A DNA stretch of 62,308 nucleotides from Rickettsiales bacterium (GCA_031283185.1 JAITCH010000010.1:127237-189544), one strand, 5' to 3'. Shown: positions 1 through 7,773, counted from the first letter of the stretch. Notes: a model not told the origin generated them from the sequence alone. Program-made: numbers and translations.

Positions 1-1
1 C

Positions 2-742
2 ATTGTCGGTGTGGAAAAGTTTTATATTTACGATAATGAAAGCACGGACGATACGCGTAAAATTTTGGAACCATATATAAAATCCGGGGTTGTAGAATAC
101 ATTTATTGGCCTGGAAAAAAGCAGCAGTTGCCGATGTATAGGGACGGATTGCTTCGTGCGGAAAAGACCAGCCGTTGGGTTGCGGTTATTGATTTGGACG
201 AATTTTTAGTGCCTGTTAAGGATGACAGCGTTTCGGACTTTTTACGCAAAGTTCCACGCGGTGTGAATAGTGTTTATTTAGGCTGGCGGAGTTTTTCATC
301 CAATGGGCATATTACACGCCCTGTTGGCTTGGTAATTGAAAATTATACGAAATTTTCTATTGGTTGGCAGGCCGGGACTGGTAAAAGCATTGTTAATCCG
401 CGCGCGGTGGTTGGGGTATCGAATCCGCATATATTTAATTTAGGACGCGGGCGGCATACGAATGAAAAGTTTCGGACGATTCATTTTTGGGATTGGAATG
501 GAAAAATATCTCTAAGCAATCAGTTGAAGTTGTCGGCGGATGATATCCGGGTGAATCATTATCATACGAAGTCCCGGGAAGAATTTCTGGCCAAGGGCGG
601 GCGTGGCCGGGCGAGTGTTCGTAGCGGCGGGGTAAAGTATAGGTTCAGCATAGACAGGTGGAATCTTCTTGAACAGCAGCCGACTATGCCGGATGATTCT
701 ATAAATCGTTTTATTCCTGCCATTAAAAAACGGATGCAATAA
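2..742 (+). CDS. Glycosyltransferase, family 92 / Glyco_tranf_2_4-like, 5' partial
   Basis: The reading frame is open to the left edge of the window, so the N-terminus is missing. The first visible residues (GVEKFYIYDNESTDD) match the early GT-A segment of DUF23/GT92-type transferases, which normally follows a short strand carrying 'KNE'. An acidic metal and nucleotide-sugar motif (IDLDEFL) lies about 60 residues in, and the C-terminal half has the NHYHTKSREEFLAKGGRGRA segment usual in these proteins. The expected role is transfer of a sugar to a surface glycan at the cytoplasmic membrane; donor and acceptor cannot be read from the sequence. An internal GTG at 11 is not a credible start because homology continues upstream of it. 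It ends just before the ribosomal-protein promoter at 748. Confidence 0.75.
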   Translation: MVGVEKFYIYDNESTDDTRKILEPYIKSGVVEYIYWPGKKQQLPMYRDGLLRAEKTSRWVAVIDLDEFLVPVKDDSVSDFLRKVPRGVNSVYLGWRSFSSNGHITRPVGLVIENYTKFSIGWQAGTGKSIVNPRAVVGVSNPHIFNLGRGRHTNEKFRTIHFWDWNGKISLSNQLKLSADDIRVNHYHTKSREEFLAKGGRGRASVRSGGVKYRFSIDRWNLLEQQPTMPDDSINRFIPAIKKRMQ

Positions 743-747
743 ATCCC

Positions 748-775
748 TTGCAATTTTCGCCAGCGCATATATAAT
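748..775 (+). promoter_or_regulatory. Sigma-70-type promoter for rpsF-rpsR-rplI
   Basis: A -35 box TTGCAA (748-753) and a perfect -10 TATAAT (770-775) are 16 nt apart. Transcription would begin near 782, giving a leader of about 50 nt before rpsF. Confidence 0.65.
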
Positions 776-786
776 GCACCATTCCT

Positions 787-807
787 GCTCGCGGCACGAC
801 CGCGGGC
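787..807 (+). promoter_or_regulatory. Leader hairpin upstream of rpsF (possible S6:S18 autoregulatory leader)
   Basis: GCTCGCGG (787-794) pairs with CCGCGGGC (800-807) around a 5-nt loop, between the predicted transcript start and the rpsF ribosome-binding site. Many bacteria carry an S6:S18-binding leader here that represses the operon. This hairpin is in the right place, but I cannot confirm the bulged CCG motif of that family. Confidence 0.35.
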
Positions 808-830
808 TAATAACCCAAAGGAGAGCCGAA

Positions 831-1163
831 ATGGCATTTTATGAAAGCGTCATAGTTTTCAGACAAGACTTGAATGACGCGCAAGTTCGTGAGAAAGCGG
901 ACAAATTTGAGAAAATTATCAAAGAGTTGAGCGGCTCGGTTTCTGCAAAGGAATTCTGGGGCTTGCGGACGCTTGCGTATATTATTCGCAAGAACAAAAG
1001 GGCGCATTATGTTATGTTTGGGACTTCGTTGCCTGGCGCGCAGCTAGCGGAGTTCGAGCGCAAAATGAGAATTGATGAAGATGTGATTCGGTTCTTGAAT
1101 GTGCGCGTTGAAAAGTTGGCCAAGGGCCCGAGCATTATGATGAAAAGTTCAGAGGAGGCATAA
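831..1163 (+). CDS. rpsF: 30S ribosomal protein bS6
   Basis: The 110-residue product has the bS6 pattern: [14 protein letters not shown] at the front, '[19 protein letters not shown]' in the middle and '[15 protein letters not shown]' towards the end. bS6 pairs with bS18 on the platform of the small subunit. An AAAGGAGAG ribosome-binding site at 816-824 fixes the start at 831; the frame is open further upstream but has no homology there. It is first in an rpsF-rpsR-rplI operon with 2-nt and 5-nt gaps, the classic order. Confidence 0.97.
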   Translation: MAFYESVIVFRQDLNDAQVREKADKFEKIIKELSGSVSAKEFWGLRTLAYIIRKNKRAHYVMFGTSLPGAQLAEFERKMRIDEDVIRFLNVRVEKLAKGPSIMMKSSEEA

Positions 1164-1165
1164 TT

Positions 1166-1393
1166 ATGGCAGTCCGCACAGCAGTTTATAGAAAAAAGTC
1201 CAACCCGTTAAAGGGCAAGGCGATTGATTACAAAGACAAGAATCTTTTAGAGCGTTATATCTCCGAACGCGGGAAGATTATTCCCAGCCGGATTAGCGGC
1301 GTATCGCAGAAAGATCAGCGGGAATTAGCGCAGGCGATTAAACGCGCGCGTCATTTGGGCTTGATCCCATTCGTCAGAAATAACATAGGATAA
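1166..1393 (+). CDS. rpsR: 30S ribosomal protein bS18
   Basis: A 75-residue basic protein with the bS18 core ([18 protein letters not shown], then [19 protein letters not shown] and LGLIPF). It binds next to bS6 at the platform of the small subunit. An AGAGGAGG site precedes the ATG, which lies 2 nt past the rpsF stop, so the two genes are translationally coupled. Length and motifs are normal. Confidence 0.97.
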   Translation: MAVRTAVYRKKSNPLKGKAIDYKDKNLLERYISERGKIIPSRISGVSQKDQRELAQAIKRARHLGLIPFVRNNIG

Positions 1394-1398
1394 TTGAA

Positions 1399-2004
1399 AT
1401 GAGAATAATACTAAACGAAAAGATATTAAAACTTGGCGGCATTGGCGACATCGTTGCGGTGGCGTCGGGCTTTGCGCGGAATTACTTGTTGCCGCGCGGC
1501 AAGGCGGTTCGTTATTCCAAAGATAGCGCGGCTGCATTTGAGGGCAAGCGCAAGGAATTAGAGGCGCGGCACGCGGACTTGAAAAAGATTGCTGAAAAAG
1601 ATTCGTCCAAGGTTTCTGGTGCCAAGATCAGGATGATTCGTCAGGCGGGCGATACGGGGCATTTGTATGGCTCGGTTTCCAGCCGTGATATTGCTCGCGC
1701 ATTGAATGACGCGGTGGGTGTAGAATTGGAAAGCACTCGGATTATGCTTGGGAATCCTATAAAATCGGTTGGAACATTTGATGTATCGGTGCAGTTGCAC
1801 CCGGATGTTATTGTGCCGGTCAAAGTGTATGTAGCGCAGACGGATGAAGAAATTGATGCGTTGATTGCGGGCAAACCGATTGTGGCCAAGGACGAAGAAA
1901 AGCCAACGGAATCGGACGAGCCGGTTGTAGCGATTGATGAAGAGTATAAACCAAAACCGAAACGCACAAAGAAAGCGGCGACCGAAGAAAAAACCGAAGA
2001 ATAA
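1399..2004 (+). CDS. rplI: 50S ribosomal protein bL9 with charged C-terminal tail
   Basis: The N-terminal domain is typical bL9 (MRIILNEKILKLGGIGDIV, then FARNYLLPRGKAVR), followed by the long connecting helix and the C-terminal globular domain ending near residue 150 (LHPDVIVPVKVYV). At 201 residues it is about 50 longer than usual. The excess is a low-complexity tail alternating acidic residues with Lys/Pro (DEEKPTESDEP...KPKPKRTKKAA). Similar charged tails occur in some alphaproteobacterial L9 proteins. It is the last gene of the S6-S18-L9 operon and is followed at once by a palindromic repeat that could act as terminator. Confidence 0.95.
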   Translation: MRIILNEKILKLGGIGDIVAVASGFARNYLLPRGKAVRYSKDSAAAFEGKRKELEARHADLKKIAEKDSSKVSGAKIRMIRQAGDTGHLYGSVSSRDIARALNDAVGVELESTRIMLGNPIKSVGTFDVSVQLHPDVIVPVKVYVAQTDEEIDALIAGKPIVAKDEEKPTESDEPVVAIDEEYKPKPKRTKKAATEEKTEE

Positions 2005-2013
2005 AATAATAAA

Positions 2014-2048
2014 GTCATCCCCGCGAAGGCGGGGATCTCAAATTGTAT
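2014..2048 (+). repeat. Family C palindromic repeat
   Basis: Consensus start GTCATCCCCGCGAAGGCGGG followed by GATCTCAAATTGTA. The core ATCCCCGC/GCGGGGAT forms a hairpin. Other copies lie at 7661, 27885, 37918, 48027 and, inside hisS, 50881. Confidence 0.9.
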
Positions 2049-2078
2049 TAAAGTTGTCGGGCTTCGCTCGACACTATT

Positions 2079-2513
2079 CTATTTCCCCAACCCTTTCAGT
2101 TTGTTGTTCAGGTCTTTAATGGAATCTTCCAGGCGGTTTTTGTCGCGTTCCAGATTGTGCAATTCTTGTCTGTCTTCACTAACGCTTTCGAATCGTTGGT
2201 TGATATGGATATAATCAATAACTCCGTTGATGCACTTTTTAATGCGGACAAGTTCTTTTTCACCCTTTTCGATTTGGCGTTGAAGTTTCGCGCGTTCTTT
2301 TTCATATTCCGGGGAAAAGCGAAGTTCCAATTGCGTGTAATATGTTTTTTCCAAATCCTTTGCGGCTGCGATCATAAGTTTCAAGGTTCGTTCTGCTATT
2401 TCGCGTTCTATCGGATGGGATTTTGGGTGGCCAAGGATGGCGAGGGAATTGACCAAACTTTTCTGGTCATCCTCGTCTAGATATTTGTAAAGTTCTTCCA
2501 TTCGCGTATCCAT
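2079..2513 (-). CDS. Unknown coiled-coil protein
   Basis: A 144-residue, highly charged protein without signal peptide or membrane segment. The first 50 residues look globular (YKYLDEDDQKSLVNSLAIL), then two long heptad-rich stretches follow (roughly 65-95 and 115-140). I recognise no family. The start at 2513 is supported by a near-consensus promoter (minus-strand TTGACA 2542-2547, TATAAT 2520-2525) whose -10 ends 6 nt before the ATG, so the mRNA is probably leaderless. It stands alone, convergent with rplI. Confidence 0.7.
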   Translation of the reverse strand: MDTRMEELYKYLDEDDQKSLVNSLAILGHPKSHPIEREIAERTLKLMIAAAKDLEKTYYTQLELRFSPEYEKERAKLQRQIEKGEKELVRIKKCINGVIDYIHINQRFESVSEDRQELHNLERDKNRLEDSIKDLNNKLKGLGK

Positions 2514-2519
2514 ACCAAG

Positions 2520-2547
2520 ATTATAGCAATAAACTCCAATTTGTCAA
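2520..2547 (-). promoter_or_regulatory. Consensus promoter for the leaderless coiled-coil gene
   Basis: Read on the minus strand: TTGACA (2547-2542), a 16-nt spacer, TATAAT (2525-2520), then 6 nt to the ATG ending at 2511. Transcription should begin at the start codon. Confidence 0.7.
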
Positions 2548-2570
2548 GTTATAAATAAAAAATAGCACTC

Positions 2571-2725
2571 AAAAAATCTTAGGTTAATCGCAACGCCGAG
2601 GATAGAACACCCAATACCGAGGAAACCCGACCTGCGGTGGACTGGATGTCCATAAAGTGTCGGGTTTTCGAAGTGTAGTGGGTGTTATAGACCGGCGGGA
2701 TGAGAAAATTAACCTTAGATTTTTT
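2571..2725. ncRNA. C4-antisense-RNA-like structured element, copy 1
   Basis: A 155-bp element bounded by 17-bp inverted ends (AAAAAATCTTAGGTTAA at 2571, its near reverse complement ending at 2725). Inside, a strong stem pairs AGGAAACCCGAC with GTCGGGTTTTC, and a flanking CAATACC/GTAGTGGGTG pairing is shared with copies at 41546 and 48129. The inner part resembles my recollection of C4 antisense RNAs of P1/P4-type phages and of the Icd/Ash reading frames that overlap them. The strand that is transcribed is not clear. It lies between a minus-strand gene and rlpA. Confidence 0.5.
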
Positions 2726-2735
2726 GTCATTTTTA

Positions 2736-2744
2736 TGATATACT
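2736..2744 (+). promoter_or_regulatory. Extended -10 promoter for rlpA
   Basis: TGA-TATACT forms an extended -10 about 27 nt before the rlpA start. The same TGN-TATAAT form precedes eno, two other genes here and a poly-C gene, so it appears to be a house style. Confidence 0.45.
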
Positions 2745-2770
2745 GCTTAAAATAACCATATGAGGGAGAA

Positions 2771-3580
2771 ATGATTATGATTAAGAGATTTATGCTTGTT
2801 TTAGCGTTGCCTGTGGCCTTGGCGGCTTGCACGGATGGCAATGGGCGACTTGGGGAAGAGCGTTTAGGCGAATACGCGTCTTCGTATGACACTCCGGCGG
2901 GATATTTGCTGGAACGCGCGCCGAATTATCATATTGGTGCGGAGTATAAGATCGAAGGGACGACCTATATCCCGGCTGAAAATATGAATTATAATGAAAC
3001 GGGCTTGGCGGGGATTATCCCGACCGAAATGAACGGCAAATTGACTGCGAACGGCGAAGTTTATAGCAGTGATAAGTTATTTGCGACTCATAAGACCTTG
3101 CCGTTGCCGACGATTGTAAAGATAACGAATTTGAATAACGGGGCGAGCATTATTGCGCGCGTGAACAATCGGGGGCCTTTTGTAAATGGGCGGAGTATGG
3201 ATGTATCTTCTGCGGTTGCGTCTAAACTTGGTATGACTGGGCCTACGAATGTGCAGATTGTTGTGCAGCGGTCAGAGTCAGAGCAAGTGCGTGATTTAAC
3301 GACTGGCGGAGGGTCTTCGGATTCGGCGTTTGCTGGGGAAACGGGGCCATATTCTGTGCAGGTTGGGGCATTTTATTCGCGTGAGAGTGCGGATGCGGTT
3401 GCCGGACGCATAAAGAATATAGGTAATGTCAAAGTTATTGAAGAAGGCGGAATGTATAAGGTTCGCGTAGTGGATCTCAGCACTGGTCGGGCCAAGGATG
3501 TTTTGAATGGGGTTCGGTCAGAGAATCCCGCGCCGGGTCTGCTTGAAAACGGCCGTTGGATTAACGCCGACAGCATATAA
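2771..3580 (+). CDS. rlpA: RlpA-family septal-ring lipoprotein with SPOR domain
   Basis: 269 residues. A lipoprotein signal ends in LAAC (Cys20). A double-psi beta-barrel follows (about 70-165) with the RlpA signatures LTANGEVY and THKTLP (His107), and a C-terminal SPOR domain (about 192-265, GPYSVQVGAFYSRESADAV) that binds denuded septal glycan. RlpA proteins are lytic transglycosylases acting at division sites. Oddly, the conserved Asp of VNDRGPF is Asn here (VNNRGPF, Asn133), which may abolish catalysis. A GAGGGAG site 4 nt before the ATG fixes the start. It is followed by a strong terminator and a cell-wall carboxypeptidase gene. Confidence 0.88.
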   Translation: MIMIKRFMLVLALPVALAACTDGNGRLGEERLGEYASSYDTPAGYLLERAPNYHIGAEYKIEGTTYIPAENMNYNETGLAGIIPTEMNGKLTANGEVYSSDKLFATHKTLPLPTIVKITNLNNGASIIARVNNRGPFVNGRSMDVSSAVASKLGMTGPTNVQIVVQRSESEQVRDLTTGGGSSDSAFAGETGPYSVQVGAFYSRESADAVAGRIKNIGNVKVIEEGGMYKVRVVDLSTGRAKDVLNGVRSENPAPGLLENGRWINADSI

Positions 3581-3603
3581 AAGTGCTTTGATATAATAAT
3601 AAG

Positions 3604-3631
3604 CCGGGCGGGGTCTCCGAACCCCGCCCGG
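3604..3631 (+). terminator. Intrinsic-type hairpin after rlpA
   Basis: CCGGGCGGGG (3604-3613) pairs perfectly with CCCCGCCCGG (3622-3631) around an 8-nt loop TCTCCGAA, followed by a T-rich stretch. A hairpin with the same loop but a different stem occurs at 15917-15944. Confidence 0.75.
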
Positions 3632-3646
3632 AACTATTTTATCAAC

Positions 3647-3675
3647 TTTACATTTTCATTTTTCGGACTTATAAT
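3647..3675 (+). promoter_or_regulatory. Promoter for the D-Ala-D-Ala carboxypeptidase gene
   Basis: TTTACA (3647-3652), a 17-nt spacer and a perfect TATAAT (3670-3675). The -10 box overlaps the ATG at 3674, so translation must start at the next in-frame ATG, 3698. Confidence 0.65.
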
Positions 3676-3697
3676 GCCTCAAACCCAAGGCAAACAA

Positions 3698-4888
3698 ATG
3701 AAAAACATATTTATATTATTACTTATTTGCACTCTGCACTTTCCAATATCCACTTTGGCTGCGGATCCTCAGTTTTCGACTCGCGCGAAATCGGCATATA
3801 TAATGGATTATGATTCCGAGGCTGAGATTTGGTCGCGCGACGCGGATGAATTATTGCCGCCGTCATCGATGATAAAGTTGATGACGCTTGCGGTGGTGTT
3901 TGACGCGATTAAGGATGGCAGCCTTAAACTAGGGGACAAGTTATCGGTGTCGGAAAATGCGGATCATAAAAATCCGATTTGGACGCAAGCGTCAAAAGTT
4001 TGTTTGGTAGCGGGACAGGATATTTCGGTTCGGGATGCGATATTGGGGGTTATTGTTGTGTCTGGCGGTGATGCGTCTGTGGTCTTGGCAGAGCGGTTGG
4101 CAGGGACAGAGGGCGACTTCACGATTATGATGCAGCGGAAGGCGCGCGCATTGGGAATGGACAAATCAAGTTTTGCTAATGTGTCTGGTTTGCCCGCACG
4201 GGATAATCTGATGACTGCGCGGGAATTGGGTGTTTTGGCCGAGAATATGATAAGGGATTATCCTGATATGTATCCGATGTTTGCGACTCGGCGGTTTGAG
4301 TATAATGATTTCAAGGATGGCTGGTGCAAGACTTGGGGTGATTTGCATCGCGTGAATTATAATAAGTTATTGTTTATGATGGGCGGTGCGGACGGAATGA
4401 AGACGGGTCATACGGACACTGGCGGCTTTGGAATGGTGGCGAGTGCAAAGCGCGGGACGCGGAGGTTGATTGGCATAGTGAATGGTTTGCGTGTCAAGAA
4501 TCACGATGCATTGGCATCCGAGATGAAACGGATGTTGGAATGGGGATTTGCGAATACGACCACGAGGGTGTTTTTCAAGGAAGGGCAGGTTGTGGCGAAA
4601 ATTCCAGTTTGGTATGGGCGTCAAAAGGTTGTAGAGGCTGCGCCGCAAAGGCCGGTTGCGGCGACCATTTTCAATGGCGGCAGCATTTCGGATGTGCAAG
4701 TTATTGCGAGATATAATGATCCGGTTTCTGCTCCGGTTAAAAAGGGCGATCGGGTTGGCGATGTTTTGGTAAAGCAGGGTGGCAAGGTTGTTGCGACTAT
4801 TCCGTTGGTGGCGAAAAAGGATGTGAACAAGGCGCAGTTTTTTGGTCGGATGTTTATGAATATCGGGATAATTTTAGGGCAAAAGTAA
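3698..4888 (+). CDS. dacA: D-alanyl-D-alanine carboxypeptidase (PBP5/6 family, peptidase S11)
   Basis: 396 residues with a signal peptide cleaved near STLAA/D. The penicillin-binding domain has SxxK (SMIK, Ser57-Lys60) and KTG (KTGHTD, Lys235). The second motif reads SGG (122-124) where the family has SxN, so the conserved Asn is missing. The C-terminal PBP5 beta domain spans about 290-390. PBP5-type enzymes trim the terminal D-Ala of periplasmic peptidoglycan stem peptides. The start at 3698 is chosen because the -10 box covers the upstream ATG; AAGG at 3687 is the likely ribosome-binding site. The stop overlaps the holB start (TAATG). Confidence 0.88.
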   Translation: MKNIFILLLICTLHFPISTLAADPQFSTRAKSAYIMDYDSEAEIWSRDADELLPPSSMIKLMTLAVVFDAIKDGSLKLGDKLSVSENADHKNPIWTQASKVCLVAGQDISVRDAILGVIVVSGGDASVVLAERLAGTEGDFTIMMQRKARALGMDKSSFANVSGLPARDNLMTARELGVLAENMIRDYPDMYPMFATRRFEYNDFKDGWCKTWGDLHRVNYNKLLFMMGGADGMKTGHTDTGGFGMVASAKRGTRRLIGIVNGLRVKNHDALASEMKRMLEWGFANTTTRVFFKEGQVVAKIPVWYGRQKVVEAAPQRPVAATIFNGGSISDVQVIARYNDPVSAPVKKGDRVGDVLVKQGGKVVATIPLVAKKDVNKAQFFGRMFMNIGIILGQK

Positions 4889-5898
4889 TGGCAAAAAAGG
4901 ACGCGCCATCATTTGATATTTTGCAACCGATGCTTCGCGCGGATTTATTTGGGCACGCGGATGCGGAAAAAACTTTTTTAGATGCGTGGAATAATCGGGA
5001 AGTGCGTCCACTTCATCCGGCTTGGATTTTGACGGGCGCAAAGGGTATTGGCAAGGCGACATTGGCGCATCGCATCGCCCGTTTTATTTTTGCAAACTCT
5101 CAACTTTCTACTTTGGAAATTCCGGCGGATTCGCCGGAATTTCAGAGATATGCGGACGGCGGATATTCCGACTTGCAGATTTTATCCCTTGATACCGAGC
5201 CGGAAGAAAAGGCCAGCATTTCGGTAGATTCTGTGCGCCGGATGATAGATGGGCTTCGTATGTCAGCATCGGATGGCGGCTGGCGTGTGGTTATTATTGA
5301 TAGCATTGATGATATGAATCGGAATGCGGCGAATTCGCTGTTAAAGATTTTGGAAGAGCCGCCTGCACAGACTTTATTTTTGATTGTGGCGCATAAATTG
5401 TCTGGTGTGTTGCCGACCATTAAATCGCGGTCTGCGGTTATTAGATTAAGGGCATTGCCGGACGCGGATGTGCGAAAATTGGTGTTTGACATTGTTGGGG
5501 ACGGGGCGGATTTAGAACGGGTTTCGCGCGTTGCATCGGCGGCGGGCGGAAGTGTCGCCAAGGCTTTGAGCATAATGGGAAGTGCGGCGGATGATTTTCC
5601 AGACTTATTTGAAACGGCGCGGATTATATCGGATCCAACGGCAAAGTCGTCGCGTCTTTTGGAAATTTCCAAACATCTTTCTTCGTCCCCCGATTCGATG
5701 AATATATTATTGGATGTAATATATAATTTATCCATAACTCCACAATCCACACTTCACACTCCACATTTATCAGATTTATATTTCACTGCCGCATCGGAAT
5801 TAGCATCGCAGCGAGCATTAAATTTAGAGGCGGATGCGACAGCATATAAAATTATAAGGGACATCAGGAAATGCTTATTGATACCCACTGCCATTTAG
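4888..5898 (+). CDS. holB: DNA polymerase III delta' subunit
   Basis: 336 residues. An AAA+ clamp-loader ATPase fold: Walker-A-like GAKGIGKA (50-57), SDLQILSLD, VVIIDSIDDMNRNAANSLLKILEEPP (Walker B region and sensor 1), and SRS in place of the SRC motif near 180. In the replicative clamp loader this subunit helps open beta. It overlaps dacA by one base and tatD by 28 nt, forming a dacA-holB-tatD-smpB-purE run. Two odd Ser/Thr/Leu stretches (NSQLSTLEIP near 70-80, TPQSTLHTPHLS near 285-297) correspond to pyrimidine-rich DNA tracts seen elsewhere in the window. Confidence 0.88.
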   Translation: MAKKDAPSFDILQPMLRADLFGHADAEKTFLDAWNNREVRPLHPAWILTGAKGIGKATLAHRIARFIFANSQLSTLEIPADSPEFQRYADGGYSDLQILSLDTEPEEKASISVDSVRRMIDGLRMSASDGGWRVVIIDSIDDMNRNAANSLLKILEEPPAQTLFLIVAHKLSGVLPTIKSRSAVIRLRALPDADVRKLVFDIVGDGADLERVSRVASAAGGSVAKALSIMGSAADDFPDLFETARIISDPTAKSSRLLEISKHLSSSPDSMNILLDVIYNLSITPQSTLHTPHLSDLYFTAASELASQRALNLEADATAYKIIRDIRKCLLIPTAI

Positions 5899-6644
5899 GG
5901 ATGATGACCGATAATTCCCCTGACAACATTGTCGCAGATGCAGAATCTGCGGGTGTTGGCGCATTAATTTATTGCGCGGCTGATCCTGATTGCGCGCCGA
6001 AGATTTTAGAAGCGGTGGACAGGTTTGATAATGTATTTGGAATGCTTGGACTTCATCCCGAACACGCCGATAAAAATTCCACATTTCCACTATCCACTTT
6101 CCAATCTCAACTCTTAAATCCCAAAATAGTTGGCGTTGGTGAAATCGGTTTGGATTATCATTACGAAGGATATGATAAATCCGCACAACGCGCATTGTTT
6201 GAATCGCAATTAGAACTTGCGAAATCCGCGAACCTGCCCATAGCGGTGCATAGTAGGGATGCCGAGGACGACACTTATGACATTCTAAAAAATTATGATA
6301 TTCGCGGGACGATGCATTGTTTTGGCGGGTCGTATGATTTTGCAAAAAAGATGTTGGATCTGGGTTTTTATATTTCCGCTAGCGGAATAATTACATTCAA
6401 GAATGCGGAAGCGTTGCGCGATGTATTTCGCCAGATTCCGTTGGACAGATTGTTGGTAGAAACGGACGCGCCATATTGTTCGCCGGTGCCGCATAGGGGC
6501 GAAACTTGCCGTCCTGCATTTGTGGTAGAAACTGCAAAATGCTTCGCCACAATGTATAACAAATCATTTGAAGAAATGTCAGAAATTTTAACTCGGAACA
6601 CCTTAAATCTATACACAAAAATGCGGGGACATTATGCCTCGTGA
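5871..6644 (+). CDS. tatD: TatD-family metal-dependent hydrolase/DNase
   Basis: 257 residues, standard for the family. Metal ligands are visible: DTHCHLG at the N-terminus, GEIGLDYHY (Glu), AVHSRDA, MHCFGG, and ETDAPYCSPVPHRG near the end. TatD enzymes are TIM-barrel 3'-5' exonucleases/DNases and act in the cytoplasm. It starts inside the end of holB, a coupling common in alphaproteobacteria. Residues about 70-83 (NSTFPLSTFQSQLLN) come from a pyrimidine-rich tract like those in holB and nifJ and form an atypical loop. Confidence 0.92.
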   Translation: MLIDTHCHLGMMTDNSPDNIVADAESAGVGALIYCAADPDCAPKILEAVDRFDNVFGMLGLHPEHADKNSTFPLSTFQSQLLNPKIVGVGEIGLDYHYEGYDKSAQRALFESQLELAKSANLPIAVHSRDAEDDTYDILKNYDIRGTMHCFGGSYDFAKKMLDLGFYISASGIITFKNAEALRDVFRQIPLDRLLVETDAPYCSPVPHRGETCRPAFVVETAKCFATMYNKSFEEMSEILTRNTLNLYTKMRGHYAS

Positions 6645-7104
6645 AATAATTAAAACAGGACAGATTGCCGAAAATCGCAAAGCGCGGTTTGAGTATTCTA
6701 TTAATGACACGATAGAGGCGGGCTTGGCTTTGACTGGGGCCGAGGTCAAGTCGTTGCGGTATGGTTTGGTGAATATATCGGACGGCTTTGTTCAGCATCG
6801 CGGCGATGAATTGATACTTGCGAATGTTAATATAGAGCCATTGAAGACGGCGAATAAAATTGTGAAATTTGATCCGCGCCGTTATCGCCAGTTGTTGTTG
6901 CATCGCGCGCAGATAAGGCGGATGGCGGGTCAGTTGAATGAAAAGGGCGCGACGATTGTGCCGTTGAAATTGTATTTTAATAATGATGGGCTGGCGAAAG
7001 TTTTGCTTGGGGTCGGCTTTGGAAAGAATAGGGCGGATAAGCGAGAGACAATAAAGAAACGCGAGTGGTCTAGAACCAAATCCCGCATAATGAAAAGGAA
7101 ATAA
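6634..7104 (+). CDS. smpB: SsrA (tmRNA)-binding protein
   Basis: 156 residues with the full SmpB pattern: IAENRKARFEYSINDTIEAGLALTGAEVKSLR, then RRYRQLLLHR and a Lys/Arg-rich C-terminal tail (KRETIKKREWSRTKSRIMKRK). SmpB binds tmRNA and brings it to stalled ribosomes. It overlaps the tatD end by 11 nt and lies 1 nt before purE, so expression is probably coupled. No tmRNA gene is visible in this window. Confidence 0.96.
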   Translation: MPREIIKTGQIAENRKARFEYSINDTIEAGLALTGAEVKSLRYGLVNISDGFVQHRGDELILANVNIEPLKTANKIVKFDPRRYRQLLLHRAQIRRMAGQLNEKGATIVPLKLYFNNDGLAKVLLGVGFGKNRADKRETIKKREWSRTKSRIMKRK

Positions 7105-7105
7105 A

Positions 7106-7642
7106 ATGTTAACAACAGAAACGATAAACGCGGCCAAGGACAAGTCTGTGTTTATTTATATGGGCAGTATCAGCGATTGGGAAGTTGTCGCTCCGGCGGC
7201 GGATATGTTGGATAAATTCCAGATTCGATATTTCGCGGATGTGGTTTCGGCGCATAGAACGCCCAGTGATTTAGAGCCTTATGCAAGACTGGCCGAGGAT
7301 AGCGGTGGTCAGGTTATAATTGCGGCGGCGGGCGGCGCGGCGCACTTGCCGGGAATGTTGGCATCGTATTCGGTATTGCCTGTGATTGGCGTGCCGGTCA
7401 AGCCGTCAAAGTTCACGGGCGAAGATTCGATATATTCTATATTGCAAATGCCTCCGGGAATTCCTGTTGGGACAATGGCATTGAACGGCGCGGCGAACGC
7501 GGCGATTTACGCGGCCGAGATTATTGGTGCGGGCGATAAGATGGTTCGCGCGCAATTGCGTGTGTATAAGAATGAATTAGAGGCCAAGGTTTCTGATATG
7601 CGCCAAACCCTCCGCACCACTCTTTCTCAAAGAGTGCGATAA
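7106..7642 (+). CDS. purE: N5-carboxyaminoimidazole ribonucleotide mutase (PurE)
   Basis: 178 residues. PurE motifs are present: MGSISDWE (substrate phosphate loop), VVSAHRTP (active-site His) and AAAGGAAHLPGMLA. It catalyses the carboxylation step of de novo purine synthesis; with PurK it acts on N5-CAIR, but no purK is present here. The C-terminus has a 15-residue tail (SDMRQTLRTTLSQRVR). Last gene of the dacA-holB-tatD-smpB-purE run, followed by a family C repeat. Confidence 0.93.
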   Translation: MLTTETINAAKDKSVFIYMGSISDWEVVAPAADMLDKFQIRYFADVVSAHRTPSDLEPYARLAEDSGGQVIIAAAGGAAHLPGMLASYSVLPVIGVPVKPSKFTGEDSIYSILQMPPGIPVGTMALNGAANAAIYAAEIIGAGDKMVRAQLRVYKNELEAKVSDMRQTLRTTLSQRVR

Positions 7643-7660
7643 GTCCCCTTCATTTCTTTT

Positions 7661-7694
7661 GTCATCCCCGCGGAGGCGGGGATCTCAAATTGTA
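7661..7694 (+). repeat. Family C palindromic repeat
   Basis: Same hairpin and GATCTCAAATTGTA tail as the copy at 2014, 19 nt after purE, where it could end transcription. Confidence 0.9.
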
Positions 7695-7745
7695 TAAAGC
7701 AAATAATTTTCTGTCCATCCACATATACACATTTCCATTTTTCAC

Positions 7746-7773
7746 TTGACTTTTCAAGGGGGGGGGGTAGCCT
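7746..7773 (+). promoter_or_regulatory. Putative phase-variable promoter with G10 spacer tract
   Basis: TTGACT (7746-7751) is followed by TTTCAA, ten G residues (7758-7767) and TAGCCT (7768-7773), a weak -10 candidate at 16-nt spacing. A homopolymer between -35 and -10 upstream of an outer-membrane protein is the known arrangement of Neisseria porA, where slippage changes spacer length. A second weak -10-like TATAAA near 7814 is an alternative. Confidence 0.45.
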
